DNA of 30,641 bases from contig JAJOHG010000306.1 in NCBI GenBank assembly GCA_021029095.1, positions 1 to 30,641 on the forward strand. The letters are read 5' to 3'. Source of the DNA: Phellopilus nigrolimitatus (lineage: Eukaryota > Basidiomycota > Agaricomycetes > Hymenochaetales > Hymenochaetaceae). The notes below the pieces were generated by a model that was given only the letters and a program-made list of their open reading frames with translations, had not been told where the DNA came from and did not search any database. Both the position numbers and the translations under genes were made by a program. Position 1 is the stretch's first letter. The number at the start of each line of letters is the position of its first letter. Of this stretch, positions 17,415 through 27,197 are shown piece by piece.

Positions 17415-18574
17415 ATGTCCGCATCTACCACCTCCGACTCGCAATCGACATTTTCCTTCGCTAAGCTCAACGATAGCAACTATGCGACATGGAAACTCGA
17501 AATGCGAGCTGCCCTCCAGGCCAAAACTCTCTGGCGCATCGCTTCTGGCATTGCGACCAAACCGTCAAAGGCAGAGGAGCAGGAGGCATGGGAGGAGAAA
17601 TCGGAGCAGGCAGCTGGCTTTATCTACGGAAAACTCGAGCATGGCATGCAGATCCTGGTTCAGGACGATTTGGGTAACCCAGTGGAGATGCTGAAGAAGC
17701 TAAAGGAGCTCAACCAGCAGGACAATGCGGCGTCGCGTTTTATTGCCTATGACGAGTTCTTCAGCATTGCCAAAGCCGAGGACGAGTCGCTTACTGCACT
17801 CACTGCTCGCGTTGAGGAGTCGTTGCACAAGCTCAGGAATGCGCGCAGCTCTAAGCTCACCCTTGAGAAGTTTGAGGATGAGCTTGCGTCCATGTGTCTT
17901 ATTCGCGCTCTCCCAGACGAGTACAAAGCCTTCCGATCTGCCCTACTGCTTATGCCTACCTTCACCCTCGAGACGGTCAAGAAAGCGTTCTTGCAGGAGC
18001 AGAAAGCCAGTGGCCCTCGTGCTGCAGACTCTGCACTCGCTCTCAAGGCCTCTGCTCCACACTCCAAATCGACTTCATCGTCCTCCTCCTCGTCTCAGCC
18101 TCTTGTCTGCGATTTTTGTGGCATGAAGAACCACCTTGAAGCAACTTGCTACAAGCGTCGTGATGCGATGAAGGAGTTGAAGGACAAGAAGAAGAGGGGA
18201 GGCAAGGCAAAGGCGAATGCGGCACAGGAGGATACAGAGTCAACTCAGTCTGCTGAGTTTGCTGGCAATGCAAGTACCCATGACTTCACAAATCCCAACT
18301 CGCCCCTCCTCTCTGATGCAGGATCTGACTGGATTGTTGATACAGGCGCTTTACGAGACCCTTTCGGGCAAGTAGCGCAGACGGTCGAAGACAGCCCACA
18401 GGGTTCGGGGAATCTACGGTGCCTTGATCAAGAAGAGAGAAAAGCCGACAGGGGGACTCAACACTGGGACGACGCGACGCTGACTCGCTCCCTCTCTATC
18501 GATGCTGTCGAGACGGCGACCCAGTGGTGTCGTGGTCGCGGACCGTTCGGGATGGACGACGGTGTCGAGTAAGG
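17415..18574 (+). pseudogene. Copia-2 Gag, truncated and fused to Gypsy-2 LTR sequence
   Basis: From ATG 17415 (MSASTTSDSQ) the frame is nearly identical to Copia-1 Gag through the zinc knuckle CDFCGMKNHLEATC and up to WIVDTGA (18349). It then continues about 74 codons into the Gypsy-2 LTR (LRDPFGQVAQ...) before a stop at about 18572. All of integrase, RT and RNase H is lost. With an intact LTR and start, this copy could still express a Gag-only protein of about 385 residues with an artificial tail. Confidence 0.85.
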
Positions 18575-19011
18575 TTCAGAACTGAAGACGGTGTCGAGAA
18601 ACGGATCAAGTGTCGATCGCGAAGTCAAGAAGAGCGAACGGGAGGTCGAGAAGAGAGAAGATGAGAAGTGTGTGTCAATCCTATTCAGTGTCGTGATCGC
18701 GAAGGGGAAGACCCCCCTACAAAGATGCCTCTATCTCGACTAAATACCGAATCCCGTTTCTGTCTACGGTCCGTGCGCGATCCCAGTAAGGTAACTGAAC
18801 AAAGAGTGCCCCGCGATGTCTCCGCGACTCGACTCATCATCCCTGTGTCATACGCGTCGATCCTCGGTCCTTCGTCCGCGTCCGCGATCGCGCTCGATCC
18901 TCTATCCGCGTCCGTACTCGTCCTCAATCCTCAATCCGTCTCTATGCTCAACCGCGGTCCTGTACCCGTTCCGCGACGATATCGGAAGGTAGCCAGTGGT
19001 ACACTGGTACA
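18350..19011 (-). repeat. Gypsy-2 3' LTR (662 bp)
   Basis: In element sense it starts TGTACCAGTGTACC and ends CTCGTAAA. It matches 29056-29715 throughout, with an extra G near 18650 and an extra C near 18715. The element-sense end is AAA rather than the usual CA. Confidence 0.93.
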
Positions 19012-19023
19012 CCTCCCCCTGAC
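19012..19023 (-). promoter_or_regulatory. Gypsy-2 polypurine tract
   Basis: In element sense, GTCAGGGGGAGG precedes TGTACC of the 3' LTR with no gap. It fixes the accessory segment as internal to the element. Confidence 0.75.
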
Positions 19024-19080
19024 TTTGAAATAGTGACCATCCTTGGTCACTGCCGTGCGGGCGAGACGAGGGTGCGTGAT

Positions 19081-19788
19081 TTACTCGAGGTCGATGGTAA
19101 TGTGGTCGCTGTTGGCAGGCGCGGGGTCGCGGGGAGGGGTAGGAGCGGGTGTGGCTTCCACGTCGGTGTCATCCTCGTCATGGGGGTCGTCGTAATCGTC
19201 CTCGTCGTGATTGTCGTCGAGTATGGAGACCCCGAGGATAGAGGGACCCGGGATGCGAAGGCCGGCATATTCCTCGAGCACGCGGAGGCGGCGGAAAATT
19301 TCTGAGGTCGCGACGTTGGTAAACTCGGCGTCGAGAACGGCGCGTGGGTTATCTTCGATTCCGAGACGACGGTAAAGGGCTTCGACAACGTCGTCAACGC
19401 GGTCGAAACCGATTGCGGCGAGAGCGCAGTTGTGGCCGACCTCTTCGAGGAAGAGGCGACGGAGCTCGTTCTGAGTATGGCGGAGGCGGTGGGGACTGAC
19501 GCGGGGTATAATCTGTGGATAGCGGTGGAAGAGCGCGCTAATAAAGCTCCTCCATGGGTCACGGGGGTCGACGGCGATCGAGAGCCAGGTTGCGGAGAAC
19601 GGGGGTCCTGCATAGTCGATCGCGAGCTGGATCATAGTGGTGTCGTCGACGCGGCTGAGGGTCGCGAACCATGCAGTCGAGATGAGAAACTCCGGAAGCG
19701 TAAGAGGCAAACCGAGTGGGGAAGGAGCGTCGATCGCGCCGAAGAGAGGAAGGCTGGGGGTGGGAATGGGGATGGGCTGAGGAAGCAT
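19081..19788 (-). CDS. Gypsy-2 accessory gene A: Gag-like 235-aa protein
   Basis: The start is the ATG at 19788 (MLPQPIPIPTPSLPLF) and the stop is at 19081; the frame is open further upstream but that part is low-complexity. No intron is seen. Residues 59-91 contain YAG, then TWLS, then Trp79, Phe82 and Tyr90-Pro91. The spacing W-x10-W-x2-F-x7-Y-P is exactly that in the capsid region of this element's own Gag (minus strand, around 28120-28200). This suggests a diverged, second Gag-type capsid domain. There is no zinc knuckle; the tail (about 190-210) is strongly acidic (DDNHDEDDYDD...). It lies in the env position, in sense, 57 bp upstream of the PPT. It could be an assembly partner or inhibitor of Gag; no function is proven. 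Confidence 0.6.
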   Translation of the reverse strand: MLPQPIPIPTPSLPLFGAIDAPSPLGLPLTLPEFLISTAWFATLSRVDDTTMIQLAIDYAGPPFSATWLSIAVDPRDPWRSFISALFHRYPQIIPRVSPHRLRHTQNELRRLFLEEVGHNCALAAIGFDRVDDVVEALYRRLGIEDNPRAVLDAEFTNVATSEIFRRLRVLEEYAGLRIPGPSILGVSILDDNHDEDDYDDPHDEDDTDVEATPAPTPPRDPAPANSDHITIDLE

Positions 19789-20253
19789 GATGGTCGCGGA
19801 GATGTCGAGAAGGTTGAGTGCCGTAAGGGAGGGCGAAGGGTTGGTTGCGGAGGGGATCGCGGGGTGTGCCGGGTCGCGTAGAGGTGCTATATAGTTGCTT
19901 GTGGAAGTCTCCGAGGTAGGATGATTGGCGAGGATCGGCAGGGATCGGCGTGATGAGCCAGTGATGGGTCCCGGGGATTGCCGCGAGTTTAGCACGCGCG
20001 TGGAGCGAGTGTAGACAATGCGGCGGGGACTTAGAGATTGGCGGAGTGGATGATGTAAGCGTGGCTTAGTCAGTTGATGGACCGGTGGGCCGGGGCCTGG
20101 AGTGTGCCGGACGGGATCAAATGAGTGGAGTCGAAATGGAAAAGGTTCCGTCGGATAGGGTCGAGTTATGTAATAGAAGCGTCGCGTGTGGCGGCTTAAA
20201 TTGCGCCCTTGGCGTTTGACGGCGACCAAGTTTTTCTTTCCTTGACCACCACC
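19789..20253. promoter_or_regulatory. Divergent intergenic region between accessory genes A and B
   Basis: 465 bp separating two outward-facing starts. A CTATATAG TATA-type box at 19888-19895 lies about 100 bp upstream of gene A's ATG. A weaker CTTAAATT at 20195 lies about 55 bp upstream of gene B's ATG. A bidirectional promoter internal to the retrotransposon is inferred. Confidence 0.4.
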
Positions 20254-22001
20254 ATGGCGAACACACCCCCCGCAACACAGCCAGAAGCGAGCCGGGCGGC
20301 GCGGGACCTTCGCGCCCACCTTCGGCGTGCGAGCGCGCGACTTAAGGAGTCGCACGAAGCTCTCGACCCCGAGGAGGTGGAGGCGGGCGTTCGCGGCGCG
20401 CGCGAGGCGATGGTGAGTGTCGTGACGACTGTAGTGTTAGTGGTTTGCTAACCGTGTTTGTTTAAACTTTGTAGGAGCATGTTTTTACCGCGTTCGTGCG
20501 CGACAGGAACGGTGAGGCGCCGTTCGCGCACGGTGAGCTCACCGACTTGGCCGCGGAGGCGAAGCCCATCCGCGACGCGCTGCGACTGGCGGAGGCGGCC
20601 TTTGACCGGGTGCCCGCGGAGTCCGTCGAGCCTGAGGTGCGCGTGAAGGAGGAGCCGAAGACGGCGGAGGAGGTAAGTGCGCGGCTGGCTGGGGTTGACG
20701 CGGCTAACGTGGGTTTTTAGATAATGTCGAAGGCTCGCTCGACAGCAAGGTCGAGCGCGACACCAGGTCCGGGGTCGGCGGCGGGGTCTGGACGCAAGCG
20801 TGGCGCGTCGTCGTCGCCAGACCGTGACGCGCGAGGGGTCAAGCGCGTGGCGACCGACCGGGCGGACGACGGCCGCGACGCAGGTGCCTCCGCGACGGGC
20901 GAGGGGGAGAAGACGGCGCCCCCCGCTACGGGCGGAGAGGAGAAGACGGCGGCCCCGGCGACGGGCGGGGGCGAGAAGACGGCGGCCCCCGCGACGGGCG
21001 GGGGCGAGAAGACGGCGGCCCCCGCGACGGGCGGGGTGTTGCCAGGGAAGGGCCTTCGACCACGTCCGCGCACGCGGGTCGAGGTCGTCGTTCCACCAGT
21101 AAGTCGTGATGTTTTTCTATATATTCTTGCTGAATGTCTGAAGCTGGCGCAGGCTGAGGCCGAGAAGGCCCGTCGCGCGGGACGGAGCGAGGCCGAGGTA
21201 GCGAGGGCGCGGGAGGCGGCCGAGGCGGACCTGGCGTCCCTCGCCGTTAAGGACGCCGTTGTTGCGCCCGAGGTCGACTACGTGCCGAGCGACGGGGACG
21301 GTTCCGGAGAGGAGGAGGACGACGCGACCCTCGACGCCCGTCTGCGCGCACTGGACACGCGCGTTCCGTGCGACCGGTGCGTCGCGCTCAAGGTCGCGTG
21401 CGTGCGCGTCTTCGGCGCGGTCTGTGCGGTGTGCAAGCGCAAGGGCACCGGCTGCACCGTCGGGAACTACCGGACGTCGCCGCTGTCGGCGAAGCGGCTG
21501 GGACCGGATGTCGCGGCACCGAAACCGAAGGCGAAGGCGGCGTCAACCCGGCGCGGTACGGGGGTAAAGGACGAGGAATGGGACGGGGCGGAGGGGCCGG
21601 CTGCGACGGGCAAAGGGAAGGGCCGCGTGACGCTGAAGGTGAAGGACGAGCCGGTGGGGAAGGGGGAGAAGCGCCAGCCGCGTCCGCGCGCAGCGTATGG
21701 GATGGCGTCGGAGCCGCGAGAGCTCCCGCCGTCGATGAACGTGGGATCGCCGGTCGCGGGCCCTTCGCGGGTGACGCGTGCGAGCGCTGCGACGGAGCGC
21801 GCGGGGCCGGGCGAGCGCCACGTCCGCGATGCCATCCTCATCCCCGAGGAGGACATCGTGGGCGCGCTCTCGTCGCTGACACGGCTGTCGTCGGCCGCGC
21901 GGGTCGCACAGTTGGGCCTGGCCGAGTTCGCGCAGGCGGCGGCGGACGCGAAGGTGGGGCTCGGGAGGATCATGAAGCCCGGACCGCCGGATGGTCTGTA
22001 G
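20254..22001 (+). CDS. Gypsy-2 accessory gene B: antisense, spliced Zn2Cys6 protein
   Basis: Antisense to the element. Predicted exons: 20254-20412, 20475-20672, 20721-21098 and 21153-22001, all phase 0, giving 527 aa. Introns 1 and 2 (62 and 48 nt) have GTGAGT/GTAAGT donors, CTAAC branch sites and TAG acceptors. Intron 3 (54 nt, GTAAGT...GCGCAG) is less sure: if it is kept the frame stays open. Domains: charged helical N-terminus (1-119); four 11-residue repeats of the type ATGGGEKTAAP (about 175-225); a helical Ala/Glu/Arg stretch after intron 3; and a Zn2Cys6 cluster with cysteines at about 318, 321, 328, 336, 339 and 346 (C-x2-C-x6-C-x7-C-x2-C-x6-C), matching the fungal binuclear zinc cluster. 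The rest is Lys/Pro-rich and basic. It is probably a nuclear DNA-binding protein. Pol ends 355 bp away, convergently. Confidence 0.7.
20892..21034 (+). repeat. 33-bp in-frame tandem repeat in accessory gene B
   Basis: Starts at 20892, 20925, 20958, 20991 and 21024 (last partial), each beginning GCGACGGG or GCTACGGG. Because 33 is a multiple of 3, copy-number change would keep the frame and only lengthen or shorten the linker. Confidence 0.85.
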
Positions 22002-22355
22002 AGCGTGGTCGGGGCGGGAAAAAAACTTTTTGGGTCACGGTTTTTGTTTCTTTGGTTTTCTTGGTAGAGCGTCTTGTATTAGATTTATAATACGCTTGCG
22101 TAATGTAGAATAATACGCTCTTTCTTGTCTTTGGTGAGCGGTGCGTATCGCGATGGGAGTGTGAGTGTCGAGGCTTTGATCGCGATGTGTGCGTGTGAGG
22201 GTCGTGTCGATCTGCGACCCGGAAAACGTCTTCTCGGGCTGTGAGGAATATGCTAAGTCGGACTTGTTATGTGTCGATCGAGTAGCAGCATAAGCGACGT
22301 GTATTGCATGAGTTTTATGGATGGAGACAGTGGGACTACAGGGTTTGTTTTCTGT
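22002..22355. other. Convergent 3' ends of accessory gene B and pol
   Basis: A/T-richer than its surroundings, with TAATACGC repeated near 22087 and 22111. This is probably shared 3' UTR/terminator sequence for the plus-strand gene and the end of pol. No further gene was seen. Confidence 0.4.
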
Positions 22356-25300
22356 CTAATCATCATGCGCGTCAGTCCAGTCCGCCGGGATGTCGACTTG
22401 GTCTTCCGCGATATCATCCTGCGTGGTAGCGAGCTCGTCGAGGTCGCGGTCGGTTCGCTGGACGTGCTGTGTAAGCGGGACCGTGAGCTGGGATCGCGGA
22501 TGGTATGGGATGACGCGGAATGCCGCGAAGCGGTTTTTGTACAGTGAGCCGTCCATATCCGCGAGGATGTATGAGCCACCTTTGGTGCGGCGAGCAACGA
22601 CGAGAGGGCCGAGGTAGCGATGCTTGGTCTTGCGGTTGAGCTCCTTCTCGACGCGTGTGTTCCGAGCTAAGACGAGGGCGCCGGGCTCGAAGTTGTACTC
22701 CTTGATCGAGTGCTCGTATTCGGATCGAAAGCGGTGTGCAGCTTTGAATCTTGACGCGAGTACGCGATCGTGTGCTGTCGCGAGATCTTTTGAGCGGCGT
22801 TGGAGGTCGTTGGCGCGTCTGGCTAGAAGTTCGATATGCGAGATGGTGCGGTCGAGGGTCGGGGACATATATGTCGCTTCAATAAGGTCGAGGGGAAGCG
22901 TGGGCTCCACTCCGTGCATAAGGTAGTATGGTGAGTATCCAGATGACGCTTTAATCGTGACTCGATCCGACCAGAAGGCGTATGCCGCGACTGCTGGCCA
23001 CTTGCTATCGTCGCCTTTGCAGAGCTTCATGATGACTTCGCGAATATCACGGTGGGATCGCTCGACGATGCCGTTCGCTTGAGAGTTGTACGGGGATATC
23101 GCGATATGGTGTCCGATGTGGCGCGCGATCTTCGTGACGGCGGGCTCGAATGCGGACCCGTTGTCCGTGACGACGTCGATAAAGGGACCATGCCGGCAGA
23201 CGATCTCGTCGAAGAGGAAGTTCTGGATAGCCTTCGCGCTCTCGTTACGCAGAAGTCGAAACTCGGGCCAGCCGGATAGGGAACAGCGCGCCTGAATGAT
23301 GTACTGGAATCCGGCCGCTTTGGGCATGTGCATGATGTCGACATGAATGCGGCGAAATAGACCGGCTGGGGGTGGGATCGAGGGAGGGATGTGTAGGCGT
23401 TTCGTTTGACGGACTTGACACTCGTGACAAGAAGTCAGGAACCACTTGATGTCGCGGTCCATGAATGGCCACCAGAAGCGGTCGTGGATCCTGATCCGCA
23501 CGGAGAAGAAGCCGCGATGTCCAATATCGTCATGCGAAGCCTCCATGATGCGGAAGCGCCGCGAAGCGTCCGGGACTTGTTGAGGGCGGTTCTTGTGGTT
23601 CTTTCGCCAGAAGAGATCCTTGTCGACAAAGAATTGCGCTGCGGCTCGAACGAAGGCCCGCAGCTTCGATTCGTCGCCCTTCAGATGCGCGGGCGGTTCG
23701 CTCGTGATCAAGAATTTGCGGAATAGTTCGAGATGCGCATCGCGACGTTGTGCCTTCGAGGATCGCGGTATTGCAGGCGATGCCTTCTCGACCGTAGCGG
23801 ACGTCGCGAGGAACCCGTACTGCTCGTCGATCCAGTCCTCGTACTCTGTGTCGGGTGGGGGGTCCTCCGGTGCTGAAGGCCGTCTTGACACGCCATCCGC
23901 GCCTGAGTGCCGTTCCCCTGGGACGTGTACGAGCTTGAAGTTGAATAATAAGATGCCCGCGACCCAGCGGTTGATGGTAGCGTTCGGGAGGAGGTCGCGG
24001 TTGTTGATCATGCCGCTGATGTACTTCGCGTCCACCTCTACCACTAGGTATGGGAAACCGATGATGTAGAGTCGCGCTGCGCGGAGAGCTCGAAAGAGGC
24101 CAAAGAGCTCGGCCTTCGGTTGGGAGTAGTTCCGTTCGCGCTCGTTCCAGCAACCTGAGATAAAGCGCGATACGAAACGTTCTCCCTTTTCTCCCAGCTG
24201 GAGGATGATGCAGCCGAAACCGATGTTCGAAGAGTCGACCGCGAGTATGATGGGGCGGGTGCATTGATAGTCGATCGGTTTCAGCGCGGGGCAGTTCATG
24301 ACGGTTTCCTTGACCCGTTGGAAGCACTCGATCTGTTCCGGGCCGAAAATGAAGTCGATGTTTTTGTTGAGGAGGACAGTGATCGGTTTCGTGAGTCGCG
24401 CGTAGTCCTTGATGAAGATACGAAGCACGCCGCATGTGCCTAGGAATTGGCGAACCTCTGAGACGTTACGCGGCTCAGGCCAGTCGCGGATACACTGGAC
24501 GCGGGAATCATCTGCGACGCGTCCGTCGTATGTGCATGTGTGTCCAACGATGACTCCGGAAGGTGCGCAGAGCGTGATCTTCTTTCCTGATAGGGTCGCG
24601 CCGACGTTCTTGAGTCTCTGGAGAATGCGGTTGACGACGAGGAGGTGTTCGTAGATGAAACGACGGATCCCTGGGTTACCTTCCATTACCTCGTACGTAC
24701 CGTCTTCGCGCTCGTATCGGGTTTCCGGACCTTTCACGGGAATGTCGTCAATGAATGGGACCGTATGTCCCGGGATTTCGTCGCGGAGAATGAACGTGAC
24801 GTCGCCATGCATAGTCTGCTGTGAGTTCGTCCACCCATAGGGATCGCTGTGATACGGAAGGTCCCCAGTGGTGTCTGGAACGTAGTGAGATCGCGAGAGT
24901 CCTCATGCAGCTTCCGTTGGTCGAATGCGACGAAGAGGTCGAAGATGGTGTAGCAGGCGCGACCGCCAAAGGACTCCGCTAGTGTGTCGACGCTGGGCGG
25001 AACTGCGGGATCGCGGATCGAGACCGCGTTCAGTGGTTGGAGGTCGTGTACGATTCGAAGGGACGTCCCGTCTTTCTTGACGACGCAAAACCATCTCGAT
25101 CGGTAAGAGGAGTTCGAGGGCTCGTACACACCAGAGCTGATTTTGTCCTTGATGATCGCGATGACTTTGTCGAAGATGCCTGGAGGGATGGGAATGACGC
25201 GCAGTGCCCACGGGATGTGCTCGATAGTCGGAATGAGCACCGGTGGGAAGTACTCTTGATCGAGGGACCCCTTCTCGCTTTCGTCCCAGGCGAACGCAAA

Positions 25301-27133
25301 TTCCTGGATACGGATGAGCTCGAGCGAGAGCTTCACCTCGTCTGGCAACAAGAAATCCGTCCCCTCGAGGGCGGATTTGAGGGAATTATACCGTTCTTGG
25401 GTGAAGCGCGTTCCGGGGACGAAGTCAGGAGGATGGAGAGGGATCTCTGGGAGGTCACGGAGAGGGTCGGGGAACTCGTGGCGGATGATGCGGAACTTTT
25501 CGGGAAGGGTCGTCTGTACTGGTTTGACGCGGTCCGCGACCTTCTTGTACGCAAGGCTGGTCGCGTGGGTGTCACGGGCGAAGTCTAAGGGTATATCGCG
25601 ATCGAGGGCGGTGGACGGGTTTTTGGGAGGAGGATAGAGACGGAGGAGATAGAGACGAGATTAGCCGTGGAGAGCCGCGGGTATCTGAGTTGGAGGCGAG
25701 TGGGTTTCGTGTATTTTCTGGTTTTCTTCGGGGTTTTGCGGGATTGCGAGTGTTTATGGTTGTTTTGATGGGTTAACTGTGAAAGCGGATGGAGACGGAG
25801 CAAAGGGATCAAAAGTAGAAACCGCGGATCGAGTCGTGGTCGCAAAAGACATAAGCTTGATTGAAGAAAAATGGTGACGCCGCGACAATCGTCGCTGAAG
25901 GAATGGAGTGAGCGGGTATCGGTTTTGGGTGGTGGGGCCTCCCCGTCGTGACGGCGGCGGTTCCTCGACCTTCAGGTAAAACCCGAGGTGAAGCTGGCGA
26001 AGGCGCCGTTCGCGTTGGAGCGAGTCGTGGTGGGGATCGCGAAGCGCTCGAACGTCTCCCGGGTCCGTGATCGTAAGGATTTGGCGACCGTCAGAGTCGA
26101 AGTTCGTTTGGCAACATGTGTGCGCATAGAACGGAATCCCTAGTAGAACCTCGAATGGGGCCTGTTCGACTACGTGCGCGTTCATCGCGATGGTGAGGTC
26201 GCCGATCTTGATTTCGAGGCCTGAGATAAGTCCGAGCGAGGTGACGACGGTGCTGTCGGCCGTGGTTACGCGAATACGCATGTCCGGACGTAGCGGGGTT
26301 CCGGTTCGCTCCCAGATATCACGGCGTAGGCAAATAAACGTCGACCCGGTGTCAAGGATGGCGGTAGCGACACAGACGCCTGCCAGAGGACTTTGATCGC
26401 GCTGATTTCTTTGAGGTGAGGGTCGTTCTCTGGCGTGACCGCGATCTCAAGCGGTCTGTTTCGCGCCGGGGTGCGCGAAGAGGCTGGAGCCATCCGTGGC
26501 TGGTTTGGAGGTGATGGTCCCCTGCTCGATCTCGTCCTGGGTCTGCTGGAGCGAGCTCGACACGTCTTTATCTTGAACGAGAGCCTGGGCACGCGGCAAT
26601 TGTTGTGCTCGCGACGGGGTCGCGATCGTGGTGGGGATGCGTCTCGTAGTGACTGCGTCGCGGACGACCTTGCGGCAATCTTGAGCGACCGAGAGGAGTT
26701 CGCGGACGGTGGCGGGTACAGATGCATCGAGAATGCGATTTACGAGCTCCTTCGGTATCGATGCGTTCTCGACTGGGGCTTGGTACCTGTACTGAGGCCC
26801 AGAGTCTGGAGGTAGCGGGATCGCGTCTGGTCGAGCATGCTCGTCTATGTCGTCCTCCAGCTCGTCCGTTTCCTCTTCTTCGTCACTGTGTTCAGTTACG
26901 GAAGCCTCGACGCTCGCGGCGCGTTGCGGGGTAGGAGGTGCCGCGGGCACGGGAGATACCGGGCGAATGGCCGAGAGCGGCGTGAGTGCCCTTGATTCCT
27001 GCGAGGATGGAGGCGGGGTCGGAGCCCGCGATCGCAGGTGGCGACGGTGACGGGGTACGAGACGACGCCGGCTGCGCGATGGTCGCTGGACGGCGCGGCA
27101 TGGGGTCGACGTCGAATCGAACACGTTTCGCAC
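22356..27133 (-). pseudogene. Gypsy-2 Pol: protease, RT, RNase H, integrase, with several frame breaks
   Basis: Minus strand. The first part (27133-26447) has an acidic linker and a conserved helical block (YRYQAPVENASIPKELVNRI; ASVPATVRELLSVAQDCRK). The protease site ILDTGST is near 26360, reached only after two frame changes at about 26450-26390. Two in-frame TAA codons lie near 25754 and 25660, between protease and RT. RT runs through YEPSNSSYRSRWFCVVKKDG; the expected PMGWTNSQQT is broken by a 1-nt frameshift near 24830. From about 24812 to 22356, 818 codons are open: FIDDIPVKGP (RT), RNase H (AVDSSNIGFG...; ELFGLFRALRAA), integrase HHCC (SHDDIGHRGF...CHECQVRQ), DDE (HVDIMHMP, VTDNGSAFE, GIVERSHRDI) and a GPY-like tail (HRYLGPLVVARRTKGGSY). 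There is no chromodomain. Confidence 0.88.
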
Positions 27134-27197
27134 TTTCAGGGAGACGAGCGGTCGACCGGGTGCTTACTAGGGCTGTTTCTGATTCCTGGTCCTCCTG

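Larger units (their letters stand above)
16206..18349 (+). mobile_element. Copia-2: 5' half of a second copy of the Copia-1 family
   Basis: Carries 5' LTR, PBS, leader and gag, and stops at the protease DTGA motif, where the Gypsy-2 LTR begins. It lies head-to-head with Copia-1, separated by 1,183 bp of Gypsy-1. The putative 5' target duplication is GAAGG (16201-16205). The 3' half is not found on the other side of Gypsy-2. Confidence 0.92.

Noticed and set aside
23530..24435. 301-codon minus-strand frame overlapping Gypsy-2 pol
   Set aside because: Arg/Pro-rich frame-shadow of the RT/RNase H coding frame; no domain.
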